Shown here: one piece after another, positions 27,359 to 37,057 of the stretch | Layout: each line of letters opens with the position of its first letter | Position numbering within the stretch: position 1 is the stretch's first letter | NCBI GenBank assembly: GCA_003222245.1 | Contig: QHVH01000005.1 | Location: 62,001-126,000, forward strand | Source: Blastocatellia bacterium AA13 | Lineage (GTDB): Bacteria > Acidobacteriota > Blastocatellia > UBA7656 | Length of the DNA stretch: 64,000 bases | Direction: 5' to 3' | Made by a program: the position numbers and the translations under genes | Notes under the pieces: generated by a model | Seen by the model: the letters and a program-made list of their open reading frames with translations, nothing else | Database searches by the model: none | What the model was told of the DNA's origin: nothing

Positions 27359-28960
27359 ATGCACGCTCGCCTTCGATACGGGCTGGAAAAGAGAGAACAG
27401 CCCGTCGCTTCCGAAATTACCGCACATTACGAGTGGCTATCGATATCGGTCATCTGTTTCGTCGGAGTGCTGCTCAGGCTCTTTTCTCCGGCAATGAAGT
27501 CCGACCTTTGGTATGACGAGGTCTGTAGTTTTGTGGTCGCGAGTCAGCCTTTCGGCAGGATGATGCGCGTCATATATCTGGGCGCCGACACCAATCCACC
27601 GCTCTATACATTTCTTCTGCATTTTTGGATCAAGCTCGGAAACTCGGACACTTCAGTAAAATTGTTTTCCTTGATGTTCGCCACAGCTTCAACGATTGTT
27701 CTTTACAAGCTTGCAAGGCAGCTTGCAGGCAGATACGTGGCGATGCTGTCGAGCTGTTTGTTTACTGCCTCTCCATCAGTAATAACTTATAGTGTTGAAG
27801 CACGTCCTTACGCGATATTCCTCTTCTTGAGTTTGCTCTCCACCTACTCTCTGCTTTCAACGCTTCAAGAGGCTAAGCGACCACAAACGTGTCAGGCGCG
27901 GTCAGGCAGGCTTTGGTTAGGTTACTGTGCGGCGAGCACGCTGCTGTTATACACACATTGGTTCGGGCTGTTGGTGCTGGCGGCCCAAGCGGTAGCCCTT
28001 GTGGCCTACAGTCCAAGTTCATTTCGGTTCTTGCGGCCTTATCTCAATTCTCTTCTGTTGATCGCCGGCTGCTGCCTGCCCTTGATCTTGCTATTGCGCA
28101 ACCAACTTGTCTTGCAGAATTCGGTGGGCGGCTATAGTTGGCCAGGAAAACCGGGCTTGCGAGTATTGACCGGCCTCGGCGCATTCCTGGCAGGCGGCGA
28201 GAACCCATTGGCCTTGATCTTGCTACTGCTCGTAGCGGCCATTATTGCGAATCGAGCCATCTCTCAATTCAAAAGAAATGGTGGAAGTGCTGTCTTATTC
28301 CTATTGAGCTATGCGGCTCTACCGGTCGTCGTTGTTTTCGCCGCATCAAATCTATTGACCAATAACAGCTTTTTCGTGAACAGATATTTTCTGCCTTTCA
28401 TTATCAGCATAAATATTCTGAGCGGTCTGGCACTCTCACGTCTAAACAAGCGGCTCGCATGTGTCTTTTTATTGCTGTTCTGGCTGTTCCCTTTGGGGAC
28501 AACTGTGAAGCATTGGCGGGTAACTGAGACACAGTACAGTCAAGCGGCGTCAGAGTTGGCCGCGCATGCGAGCAGCGATGCCTTGATCGCGCATCTCTCG
28601 CCGATGAGTTACTACCCATTGCTTCATTACAGGCGCAAACAAGAAGTTACCGAGCGGATATTATTCACCCACGCTGGAACAGGATACGAAACTGCCTACA
28701 ACTTGGAAGGGGAGATGCTGAACAGCGACGACCTGATTCAGGCGGGAGATGAGCTGCACAAATACTTGGAGTTGTGGTTAATCATCGATTCCACAGATAA
28801 GGATGCTCACCTGAGTGAGGCATATGAGCGCATCAGGAGCGACGGCAATTTTATTCTTGAATCTACAAAGCAAATTCGGAGTCTGCGCTTGGAACATTAT
28901 AGATTGAGGTCTTCCGGTCCTAGCCGGGAGCTCCCCGAGCTGGCTCCTACACGTACATAG
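27359..28960 (+). CDS. Membrane glycosyltransferase, GT39/ArnT-like
   Basis: About 533 residues from the ATG at 27359, which follows GGGAG at 6 nt. The N-terminus has D-L-W-Y-D-E-V in the first extracytoplasmic loop, the Asp-Glu feature of GT-C enzymes (PMT/ArnT-like), then about ten membrane helices and a soluble C-terminal part of about 110 residues. Such enzymes transfer a sugar from a polyprenyl-phosphate donor to protein or lipid. Acceptor unknown. It is followed 73 nt later by another multi-pass TPR membrane protein, likely in the same transcript. Confidence 0.75.
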   Translation: MHARLRYGLEKREQPVASEITAHYEWLSISVICFVGVLLRLFSPAMKSDLWYDEVCSFVVASQPFGRMMRVIYLGADTNPPLYTFLLHFWIKLGNSDTSVKLFSLMFATASTIVLYKLARQLAGRYVAMLSSCLFTASPSVITYSVEARPYAIFLFLSLLSTYSLLSTLQEAKRPQTCQARSGRLWLGYCAASTLLLYTHWFGLLVLAAQAVALVAYSPSSFRFLRPYLNSLLLIAGCCLPLILLLRNQLVLQNSVGGYSWPGKPGLRVLTGLGAFLAGGENPLALILLLLVAAIIANRAISQFKRNGGSAVLFLLSYAALPVVVVFAASNLLTNNSFFVNRYFLPFIISINILSGLALSRLNKRLACVFLLLFWLFPLGTTVKHWRVTETQYSQAASELAAHASSDALIAHLSPMSYYPLLHYRRKQEVTERILFTHAGTGYETAYNLEGEMLNSDDLIQAGDELHKYLELWLIIDSTDKDAHLSEAYERIRSDGNFILESTKQIRSLRLEHYRLRSSGPSRELPELAPTRT

Positions 28961-29033
28961 AACGAAGCTGCTTTGAGCGATTCGCGATCGATACAGTCAA
29001 ACGGCACGACTACACGGCGGAAGGAGTATCCAA

Positions 29034-30773
29034 TTGAAATTGAAGTTGATGGGAATCGACAATATTCGCGGTTATATGACGGCGGTACTGGCGGTCCTTA
29101 CCGTTGCCGTCTACGTCGATTCGATCTCTGGCTCGTTCGTCTATGACGACCTTACCGTCATCGGGCCGCATCTCGGCGCCAATTGGAACTCTTCGACGTT
29201 AGCAACCGTCTTCGGAAGGGATTTCTGGTCAGGGCTTAGACCCGACAAATTCCACGGCGGAGTTAACAGCATCTACTATCGCCCGTTGTTCAACTTTTAT
29301 CTGATGTTGATCTACCGAATTATTGGCGACCACGCAGATCGGTGGCACTTGTTTACGGTGGTAATGCACACACTCGCGGTACTGGTTGTCTTTCGCATCA
29401 TCGATCATTCTCTGGGATCGCTCTTTTCAATCGACGGCGGCCGACGATGTTTACTGGCAGGCATTGCCGCAGCCGTATTTGCGATTCATCCACTCCAGAG
29501 TGAATCCGTTGCATGGATTTCTGCTATAGGCAATCCGTCGAGCACTATATTGATTCTCGGAGTAGTCTACTTCTATTTGAAGTACCTTGAGCGTTCAGAA
29601 TTGAAACAGTATTTGCTGGCGGTGGCTGTGTTCTTGGTTGCCGTATTGTGGAAAGAGAATGCGTTGACCCTGATTCTCATCCTGCCCGCCTATGAGCTGT
29701 TATGGCACTATAGACATGGTTACCAGCCCGAGGGGGCATCTCGCGAAGGCAGTGGCATAACATACAAGTATAATCTCGTAAGCCGGTCTATCGTTCGGAT
29801 GTTACCGTTTGCCGCGGTCGCCATAGGATACTTCATATTGAGATTTATCGCCCTTGGAACGCTAGTCGGTCGCTATCAGAGCTTCAATTTTCCCGATGAT
29901 TCTTCGCTTACTATTGCGGATAATCTCCTGACGCTGCCGGTCTTGATTAACCGCTACGCTGGAATGATGCTTGCGCCGTTAGGTCTTTCGTCATTCTACA
30001 CCTTTCCCTATGTTCGATTTGCAACCATCGGATCATTCTGGAGTCCTTTCGTCGTAGTTGCTTTCGCGACGGCGATTCTCGCTGTTGGCTGTCGGAAATG
30101 GCCGGAGTTAAGGCTTGCAACGCTGTGGATGGTTTTGCCTTTGTTGCCCCATCTCAATACGCTGGGTCATTCAAGCGAAGAATTAATACAAGACCACTAC
30201 CTGTACTTGCCGCTTATGGGATATGGACTGCTGGCGGCCTCGGTACTGGGCCGCCTATGCCTGAGATTGTCTCCGGCCTTCGCACGGCGGGCGATGACGA
30301 CTCTGGCGGCCATTCTGATAGCGGTACTGGGCGTGATGACGGCGCAGCACAACAGGTTATGGCAAAATCAGAATTTGCTGTGGGCCGAAGCCGCGGCTCA
30401 CGCGCCGAGATCGCGAATCATACATCTTGAGCTGGGGGAACTCGCCGAGCTGCGAAATGACTTGGAGCTGGCGGAGCACGAATATCACGTTGTTCTCGCT
30501 ATAAACGGTGAAGTGCTTGACGGACTCAACAATCTTGCTTTCGTAGAGGCAAAACAGAACCGATGGGCTGAGGCAACAGAAAACTTCGAGCATATCGTCT
30601 TGCTCTCGCCGGAAAAACCCCTTGCCCATTTCAATCTTGCGATCTCCTACAGCGCGGAAAAGCGTTACGACGAAGCTCAGCGCGAGCTGCAAACAGCAGT
30701 TGATCTCGATCCCAGTGGGCCTAGGGCACTTGAATGGCGTAGGCGGCTTGACAATCTAAGGCAGCGGAAGTGA
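29034..30773 (+). CDS. Multi-pass membrane protein with C-terminal TPRs (TMTC-like)
   Basis: A 579-residue protein. About ten membrane helices fill residues 15-440; the first loop has G-S-F-V-Y-D-D, the Asp pair typical of GT-C and TMTC-like mannosyltransferases. The last 130 residues contain two to three TPRs (L-A-E-H-E-Y-H-V-V-L, then A-T-E-N-F-E-H-I). The TTG at 29034 is chosen because AAGGAG lies 7 nt upstream. It probably works with the preceding GT39-like enzyme in surface glycosylation. Donor and acceptor cannot be told. Confidence 0.7.
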   Translation: MKLKLMGIDNIRGYMTAVLAVLTVAVYVDSISGSFVYDDLTVIGPHLGANWNSSTLATVFGRDFWSGLRPDKFHGGVNSIYYRPLFNFYLMLIYRIIGDHADRWHLFTVVMHTLAVLVVFRIIDHSLGSLFSIDGGRRCLLAGIAAAVFAIHPLQSESVAWISAIGNPSSTILILGVVYFYLKYLERSELKQYLLAVAVFLVAVLWKENALTLILILPAYELLWHYRHGYQPEGASREGSGITYKYNLVSRSIVRMLPFAAVAIGYFILRFIALGTLVGRYQSFNFPDDSSLTIADNLLTLPVLINRYAGMMLAPLGLSSFYTFPYVRFATIGSFWSPFVVVAFATAILAVGCRKWPELRLATLWMVLPLLPHLNTLGHSSEELIQDHYLYLPLMGYGLLAASVLGRLCLRLSPAFARRAMTTLAAILIAVLGVMTAQHNRLWQNQNLLWAEAAAHAPRSRIIHLELGELAELRNDLELAEHEYHVVLAINGEVLDGLNNLAFVEAKQNRWAEATENFEHIVLLSPEKPLAHFNLAISYSAEKRYDEAQRELQTAVDLDPSGPRALEWRRRLDNLRQRK

Positions 30774-31259
30774 AGAGATCATCGGATTAGCTCGGGCTTA
30801 GTTTTGGCTACTGACAGTATTATTTCTGATAGCCAAGTAGCGAAACCAGTGTACTCGACGGCAATCTGTCTCTCGCTGTGTTCGGCTTGTACACATGACA
30901 GATCAGCGTAAGATGCGACCCATTAAATGGCGCTAAGCATATACGTACAGGAGTAATCAATCGATTCCTTGTATGGATAGGCGAGACTCTCTTCTCTGCA
31001 CTTCTCATTGCTAAGCCGCTGGGACAACGAAATCCCGCAAGTCAGTGTGTGTTGCGGTGAATCAATTCCGGTCAGCCGAATCCGGAGTCATACGCAGATA
31101 GATCACTCATCACCTCTTTTTCGCAACACGGCGTCTTTGAAACGCCCAATTCATCTCAGAGGCTAGCAAAATAGCCCTGAACCTCCGGGAATGGACCTTG
31201 CCTTTCAAAGTTGCGGATCGTCGCGAGAGGACGAATCCATCAAAAAGAGGTGTACTGCA
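30774..31259. other. Intergenic stretch with one hairpin
   Basis: No gene recognised. TTGGCTA at 30804-30810 and TAGCCAA at 30830-30836 can form a stem 30 nt after the TPR membrane protein, without a T tract. The stretch otherwise should hold the promoter of the FecR/DUF6600 gene. Confidence 0.4.
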
Positions 31260-33653
31260 ATGTTACGAAATGATTCAGGAAAAATATCAATGTCAGCCGC
31301 ATTAGCGGTGTTCATAGTCGGCGTACTCGCTATCGTCGCAGCGGTAGTGCTGTTGATTGTTCGCCCAGGAATGAACAATAACGGCAGCACAGTTCAGGCA
31401 AGTACGATTCCATTTGCGGCGCGGGTTGATAGATTGGATGGCGACATTGGAATCGCACGGCAGACGGACGCCCAGAATGGATCTTATCAAGGCTGGTCAA
31501 AGGCCACCGTTAATGCGCCGGTCTCGCTTGGTGATCGAATCTACACTAGCAGCGGTTCGAAAGCGGCGATCGCAATCAACCGGAAGAACTATGTCCGTCT
31601 CAATCCTGGAACCTCACTCGACGTAGTTTCTCTCAGCCAGGGACACACCCAACTGGCGTTGCGCGAGGGCGCTTGTGTTTTCGATGTTGGGGCTCTTGAC
31701 TCAGGCGAGACTTATGAAGTAGGCACTCCCAGCGGCGCCGTGGACTTCACGGAGCCCGGCTTGTATCAGATTGGCATCGATGAGGGGAGCGACACGGTTG
31801 TATCGGTGCTGAAGGGGCACTGTCAGGTTGCCGGTGTCGCCGGCGCGGGCGAAGTCAGCAAAGGTCAACTTCTGACGTTCGCCGCCGCGGAAGCCGCGGA
31901 AGCGATCGTCTCTGATATTTCACCTGATGTCGCAGGCAAGATCGTTGACGATTACTATTCGTATCGCTATCAACAAGCCTACGACGGCCGATACCGGAAT
32001 TACGGCGCCTATGAAAGTGATCCGTACTATTACGAACAAAGTTATCGCCGTTCAGAGAGCTATCGGTATATCCCCGAAGACTCCGACATAGCGGGCGTTG
32101 AAGATCTTGATGAGAACGGCGAGTGGCAGGATGTACCGAGCTATGGCCATTGCTGGCGCCCGCGCACGACTTCTTCTGATTGGGCTCCCTACCGTGATGG
32201 CTACTGGTCGGATGATTCCACGCTCGGGCTCACGTGGGTTTCAAACGAGCGTTGGGGGTGGGCTCCTTATCACTATGGCCGATGGGCGCACCTCAACCAG
32301 GGGTGGTACTGGGTTCCGTCGGAGATAACGCGGCACACTACTTATTCGCCCGCCCTTGTAGCTTTCGTGTCGCCTCGAGCAGATGAGGTGGGATGGGTTC
32401 CACTGGGACCCGGTGATCCTTATGTGCCGCGATACTACGACCGGGACTATCAACCGCGCTATGCTGGATCGAGAAAAGAGATCGATAGATATGTGAATGA
32501 AACAAGTGTCGTCAACTACAATGATGCATCGGCAATAACGATGGTCTCAATAAATCAGTTTACAAGAGTCATAACTCCTGCGACCGTGCTGAAGCCCGAC
32601 CCGTCGTGGCGTGAAACCGCAAGGCCGATTGTAGATCCATATGCAGTGCCGGTGGTCAGACGAATTGCCCCGACTCTGGAGGCCTCGAGACCTGTTGTCG
32701 CCGTTCCAATCGAGACCCAGCAGAGTTTCAATCGTCCGGTGATAATGAGACGCCAACCGGTGGCGCCATCAGCGACGACGAACATTGCAGAGACGCTGAA
32801 GGTACAGGCGGTGCCGGAAACCGCGGTCAAACAAAAGCTAAAAGTGAAGAACATCGGAGCCGTTACTACTACCCAGGCAAACGGAATTCCTGCCATACCT
32901 CCCGAAGCAAAGGTAGCCGTCCAAACGCCTGAGCAGAGAGACGCGCGCATTAACGCCCTGGCAGCGCAAGCGGCTCAAGGTAACAAAGCCGCGAAGCGAG
33001 AGATGCGTCAGCTCGAAGCGCAGCAGCAGGCCCAACAGCAGCAGGAGTTGAAGTCTCAGCGTAAGGCGAGCGCTCAACAGGAAGCAGCGCAACAGCAGCA
33101 ACAGGCTGAACAACAAAAAGCCGAGAAGCGAGCCGCTCGTCAGCAGGCTCAGCAGACTGCAGCGCAAGCCGAGCAACAACGTCAGGCTCAAGCCGCCCAG
33201 CAAGCTGAACAGCAAAAAACTCAGAAGCAGGCCGCGCGTCAGCAGGCAGCTCAGCAAGCTGAACAACAAAAAGCTGAGAAGCGAGCGGCACGTCAGCCGG
33301 CTCAACAGCCCGCGGCGCAAGCCGAGCAACGACGTCAGGCTCAGATAGCTCAACAAGCTGAGCAGCAGAAGGCCCAAAAGCGAGCCGCGCGTCAGCAGGC
33401 CGAACAAGCGGCTCAGCAACAGGCTCAACAAGGAGCCGCTCGCCAACAGAATCAGCAGGAGCAGAAGCGGATTCAAAAGCAGGCTCAGCAACAGGCTGCG
33501 CAACAAGCGCAGGAACAGGCTCAGCAACAGAAGCAACAGCAAAAGCAACAACGTCGAGCGGAAGCTCAAAGCGCCGAGCAGAACGCTGCTCAACCTAACT
33601 CCAACAAAGCGGAGAAAAGAGCACAGAAGGCCAAGAACAAGAATTCGAACTGA
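31260..33653 (+). CDS. FecR/DUF6600 protein with Gln/Ala-rich tail
   Basis: About 797 residues from ATG 31260 (AGAGG at about 8 nt); the longer frame from 31191 lacks a ribosome binding site. A membrane anchor (about 12-36) is followed by a FecR-like beta domain (about 60-210), a Tyr-rich linker and the DUF6600 region with repeated W-x-P-Y-x-x-G-x-W units (about 290-400). The last 250 residues are Gln, Ala, Lys and Arg, with the unit Q-A-E-Q-Q-K-A-x-K-R-A-A-R-Q four times, and are probably a long basic helix that could contact peptidoglycan or nucleic acid. Similar proteins are common in soil Acidobacteria; function unknown. Confidence 0.75.
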   Translation: MLRNDSGKISMSAALAVFIVGVLAIVAAVVLLIVRPGMNNNGSTVQASTIPFAARVDRLDGDIGIARQTDAQNGSYQGWSKATVNAPVSLGDRIYTSSGSKAAIAINRKNYVRLNPGTSLDVVSLSQGHTQLALREGACVFDVGALDSGETYEVGTPSGAVDFTEPGLYQIGIDEGSDTVVSVLKGHCQVAGVAGAGEVSKGQLLTFAAAEAAEAIVSDISPDVAGKIVDDYYSYRYQQAYDGRYRNYGAYESDPYYYEQSYRRSESYRYIPEDSDIAGVEDLDENGEWQDVPSYGHCWRPRTTSSDWAPYRDGYWSDDSTLGLTWVSNERWGWAPYHYGRWAHLNQGWYWVPSEITRHTTYSPALVAFVSPRADEVGWVPLGPGDPYVPRYYDRDYQPRYAGSRKEIDRYVNETSVVNYNDASAITMVSINQFTRVITPATVLKPDPSWRETARPIVDPYAVPVVRRIAPTLEASRPVVAVPIETQQSFNRPVIMRRQPVAPSATTNIAETLKVQAVPETAVKQKLKVKNIGAVTTTQANGIPAIPPEAKVAVQTPEQRDARINALAAQAAQGNKAAKREMRQLEAQQQAQQQQELKSQRKASAQQEAAQQQQQAEQQKAEKRAARQQAQQTAAQAEQQRQAQAAQQAEQQKTQKQAARQQAAQQAEQQKAEKRAARQPAQQPAAQAEQRRQAQIAQQAEQQKAQKRAARQQAEQAAQQQAQQGAARQQNQQEQKRIQKQAQQQAAQQAQEQAQQQKQQQKQQRRAEAQSAEQNAAQPNSNKAEKRAQKAKNKNSN
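33100..33450 (+). repeat. Degenerate tandem repeat inside the DUF6600 gene
   Basis: Four imperfect copies encode the Q-A-E-Q-Q-K-A-x-K-R-A-A-R-Q unit, spaced unevenly by about 17-33 codons. Copy number is likely to vary between strains by slippage or recombination. Confidence 0.6.
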
Positions 33654-33812
33654 TCATATGACGAGCGCAGATCCAGAACCGAACGAGGAAGATAGGACGA
33701 GGACGACGTGTCTACGATATGAGATTGTGACCTCAGTCAAAACTCAGGCGGCAAGCAGCAACGCGAACTGAGAGTCACTTCAATCCTGCCATACATGAGT
33801 AAGTAAGTAAGC

Positions 33813-34149
33813 TTGGAAGCGACCGAACTCTCATACCGAAGTGACCGTCAACGGGAGGTTTTCTTTTCTATTGTTCGAGCTGGAGATCTAAGCATCGATG
33901 AGTTAAAGCGAAGCGGAGTGGAGATCATATTTCTGCTAGACTTGAGATCCTGCCCGAACAAGCCCGAGTGGTGCGCCAGCTATTCGATTGGATTGGGCGC
34001 GACCGGCTCAGCATTGGCGAGGTATGTCGAAGGCTTACAAACGCCGGAGAGCCAACGTGACATCATCAGGGCACTGGTCAAAACCGTTGATATCGGAAGG
34101 AACGCAATTACGGTCGTGTTCAAGGTCAATCCGCCCCCTCTTGAATCTC
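33813..34149 (+). pseudogene. Possible serine recombinase C-terminal remnant
   Basis: The frame has no strong start and no catalytic N-terminal domain. Its part I-I-R-A-L-V-K-T-V-D-I-G-R-N-A-I-T-V-V-F-K-V resembles the C-terminal strand-helix of large serine recombinases. The frame then runs through a terminator-like hairpin into a dispersed repeat, so the gene end is gone. This is a family resemblance only. Confidence 0.35.
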
Positions 34150-34168
34150 GCCCCGAAAGGGGCTTTTT
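34150..34168 (+). terminator. Intrinsic terminator inside the remnant
   Basis: GCCCC-GAAA-GGGGC followed by TTTTT. It may be the original end of the recombinase-like gene. Confidence 0.6.
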
Positions 34169-34187
34169 GCAATATTGTTGGTGGCGT

Positions 34188-34240
34188 AGTACAGCAACCT
34201 TGGGCTTGGCATCCACAACCTCTTCGGGGTTGACGCGATC
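34188..34240. repeat. Isolated copy of the dispersed NPxGV-type repeat
   Basis: CAACCTTGGGCTT..CATCCACAACC..CTTCGGGGTTGACGC is nearly identical to the unit at 55810-55855, 21 kb away. It interrupts the ankyrin remnant on the minus strand. Confidence 0.65.
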
Positions 34241-34420
34241 TAAATCGAGAGGGTCCGCCCCGGCCTCAAGCAACATTTGAACCGTCTCCGCGTCGCAGTC
34301 GGCTGCCGCGATAATCAAAGCGATGATGCCGCTTCAGATGCGTTATTCACATTAGCGCCGGCTTTGATCAAATCCTTCAATATCTCCCGAGAACGCAGGC
34401 CCAAGATAATGGCAGGTCGG
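34190..34420 (-). pseudogene. Decayed ankyrin-repeat gene
   Basis: Minus-strand frames give E-I-L-K-D-L-I-K-A-G-A-N-V-N and then, after a frame change near 34325, L-I-I-A-A-A-D-C-D-A-E-T-V-Q-M-L-L-E-A-G-A-D-P. These are two ankyrin units of a broken gene. The reading continues into the dispersed repeat. Confidence 0.55.
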
Positions 34421-34434
34421 GGAAGGCTATCCCC

Positions 34435-37041
34435 TCAATTTGCCGATCTCTCATTCTCGAGGATCGCAGAATGCTCTCTTGTAATTTCGCGGAGTTCCGG
34501 ATGCGCGGGTGTTGCGCCTCGGTAAATCGCCTCCGCCGCTCCAAACAGTTCGCCAGCCTTGCCAACATCGCCCTTAGCAGAATAAAGCCGCGCGAGTTCC
34601 GCGAGAGTGCGGGCGAAATTGAGAGAGTCAGGCAATGACTTCTGGACCTCTCTCGCCTCATTGAGAAATCGTTCAGCCTCGGCGAGCTTTCCCTCTCTAC
34701 GATACACCGATCCCAGGAGACACTTAGATCGCGCCGTGTCGGGATGATCGGGGCCAAGTGCATTGCGCCGATTCTGAATCATGTCGTTCAACATCTTCTC
34801 GGCCTGGATGAGCTCTCCTTGAGCTATCCTGAGCAGTGCGAGATTCTCCAGGTTATCGGTCAGCGCAACCGTGCCCTCATGATTTTTTTCTAACATTTCC
34901 TGCGCTTGGTCGAGGCGTTGAGCCGCATCCTCGAACCTGCCCTGTTCGCGATCACACGCAGCCAGGCCTTCAAGACACAGTGCGATGTCTGGAGCAACTT
35001 GCGATCTAAGGATTTGAGGCGATTCTTCCCAGAGCCGTTTGGCGCTATCGAACAATGGGATCGCGGAATTATAGTCTCCCTGCTCGAACGACACTCGTGC
35101 GAGATCGTAATAGGCGTCGGCAAGCGATAAAGCCGGCTCGCCAAGCTGATGCCTTAGGATTTCAAACGAACGCTGGTATTGGCCTTTGGCGACGTCATAT
35201 CGCCCCTGCAGTTTATTGCACTCGGCGAGATTCCTGACTGCCGACGCCAGGTAGCGGTCGTTTGGCCCGAGCACCTCCTCCAGTATGGCCAGCGACTCCG
35301 CGAAGAAGGGGCCGGCCTCCGCATACTTCCCAAGCCGCATGTAGATTAAGCCAGTATCGTTTAAGCTGGTCGCCAGATCGGGGCCTCGGCCGAGCGATCC
35401 TTTTAAGATCCGAGCAGCCTGACGGTTGTACTCAAGAGCCTCTTCGTACTTGCTTCTGGCATCTTCGAACTTCCCATCCGCGCTGAAGCTTTCGGCGAGC
35501 CACCGGTACAGACCGGCCTTGTTGTTGAGGAGGATCCCAATCCCAACCTGATTCTTGTCGTCTTCATACTGACCGAGTAACCCTTCGACTCTGTCGGACG
35601 CGCGTAGGAAGTCGGCGTAGGATTCAATAGTGCTGCCAAAGGTGTCCGCCAGGATTTGGCTGGTCACGTTTGCGGCCGTCAATGCTTTCCGCTTATCCGC
35701 CTCCTGTTTCCACGCGAATCCCAGAAGGAGAGTAAAGACGCTGAGAAGGACCACCGCGACTATTAGTATTCGGGTCAGCCTGGCGCTCCTGGCCCTTTCT
35801 TCCGCGCGCGCGTCGTAGTCCCTTCGCCACCAGAGAATGCCAGGGCATAGGAGGTCGTGGACAATATCGTACGCCTGATCTTTATTGCCGCCGTCGAGCC
35901 GCACCGGGCGCACGATCCTTCTTGCCGCCAGCCTCTCGAGCAGATCCCTGAGCTCGTCCTCCGTGCATTTCATCTGGCAGGCCAGGTCGAACGCCGTGTG
36001 GGCAACCCTGCGTCCGGAGGGAGTGACGAGCAGTCGGAACACACGAGCCGCTACCTCAATATCGCGATCCGAAAGACCCTTCAGGACTCGCTTGAGGTAG
36101 CTGCTCGCGATCTGTTTGGCGCCCCCTAATTCGGCGAGCGTTTTCAAGCGCAGCGTAGACGAGTGCGCAAGCATCTCGGCATCCCACAATTCGCTCATCA
36201 CCAATTGCAGGAAAGGCGCCTCAATATCCGAATGCGACACGTTCGGTTCAGCCGATTCGCTGTTCGTGAGCGATAGCTCGCTTGTTCTCAAGTCGTTTAA
36301 CACAGCCCGTGTAAGCTCTTCCTCGATCCGGATCCGGCGATCGGCGGCGCCGTAGAAATGATTGTATTGGCTGATGGGCAGCTCGATAGCTGAGCGCGCG
36401 GAATCGAAGTCGAGATGCTTGATCTCGATGCTGTTGTCGAGGACTTCCAGCACCTCTCGTTTTAGGAGATTGACTTTCGAATAGGCATCGTCGCGAATCG
36501 AGATCAGAAAATTCACGTCCAGATCAGGGCTTTTGATGAGGCGGCCCAGTTCGCGGATAACGCCATCCGCGTCGCTCGGAACGTTGAAGAACAGATCTTC
36601 GAATTGATCCAGGATGATTAGAATCTTCCCGCCGATCTTACGTGACCAGAGCCGAAAAGAATCCACGATGTCATGCAGGACTGTTATTGCGTCCGCGGAG
36701 TTCTCATCAAGCGCGTCTCTGACCGCCTCTCTTACAACCTGAGTCAGGCGCTCGATTGAATCTTGCCGCCATTCGTTATGAACCACGACGACCCAGCCGG
36801 GCTCGCCGATTTCATCCAATCGGTCAAACGCCATTCGGCGCAGAGTGTGAGCCACGCCCGCCGTCACGAGCGAGGTCTTTCCTACTCCGCTCGGGCCATA
36901 CACCAGAGTCACTCGAGATGAAAGGAGGTGGGCGACAAGAATCTCCCGCATCGCATCCCTGCCGAAGAAGAAATCGGCGTTTTCTTCGGAGAAAGGCCGA
37001 AGCCCGGCATACGGCGAGATGGTTTTCGGTCGATTACTCAT
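34435..37041 (-). CDS. nSTAND ATPase with membrane segment and C-terminal TPRs
   Basis: An 868-residue protein. Y-A-G-L-R-P-F-S-E-E-N-A-D-F-F-F-G-R is the start typical of nSTAND1 NTPases; Walker A is G-P-S-G-V-G-K-T-S (49-57) and Walker B I-L-I-I-L-D-Q-F-E-D (about 158-167). A winged-helix-like segment leads to a membrane helix (about 425-447). Residues about 500-860 are TPRs of the kinesin-light-chain type. STAND proteins oligomerise on signal binding and activate effector domains. The start is 16 nt after the CHAT-SIR2 stop, so the two are probably cotranscribed and may act as sensor and effector. Confidence 0.85.
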   Translation of the reverse strand: MSNRPKTISPYAGLRPFSEENADFFFGRDAMREILVAHLLSSRVTLVYGPSGVGKTSLVTAGVAHTLRRMAFDRLDEIGEPGWVVVVHNEWRQDSIERLTQVVREAVRDALDENSADAITVLHDIVDSFRLWSRKIGGKILIILDQFEDLFFNVPSDADGVIRELGRLIKSPDLDVNFLISIRDDAYSKVNLLKREVLEVLDNSIEIKHLDFDSARSAIELPISQYNHFYGAADRRIRIEEELTRAVLNDLRTSELSLTNSESAEPNVSHSDIEAPFLQLVMSELWDAEMLAHSSTLRLKTLAELGGAKQIASSYLKRVLKGLSDRDIEVAARVFRLLVTPSGRRVAHTAFDLACQMKCTEDELRDLLERLAARRIVRPVRLDGGNKDQAYDIVHDLLCPGILWWRRDYDARAEERARSARLTRILIVAVVLLSVFTLLLGFAWKQEADKRKALTAANVTSQILADTFGSTIESYADFLRASDRVEGLLGQYEDDKNQVGIGILLNNKAGLYRWLAESFSADGKFEDARSKYEEALEYNRQAARILKGSLGRGPDLATSLNDTGLIYMRLGKYAEAGPFFAESLAILEEVLGPNDRYLASAVRNLAECNKLQGRYDVAKGQYQRSFEILRHQLGEPALSLADAYYDLARVSFEQGDYNSAIPLFDSAKRLWEESPQILRSQVAPDIALCLEGLAACDREQGRFEDAAQRLDQAQEMLEKNHEGTVALTDNLENLALLRIAQGELIQAEKMLNDMIQNRRNALGPDHPDTARSKCLLGSVYRREGKLAEAERFLNEAREVQKSLPDSLNFARTLAELARLYSAKGDVGKAGELFGAAEAIYRGATPAHPELREITREHSAILENERSAN

Positions 37042-37057
37042 CTGGGACTCTCGTGGT

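Noticed and set aside
32838-33593. 251-codon minus-strand Leu/Ser-rich frame
   Set aside because: Complement of the Gln/Ala-rich repeat tail of the DUF6600 gene; Leu-rich by base composition only.
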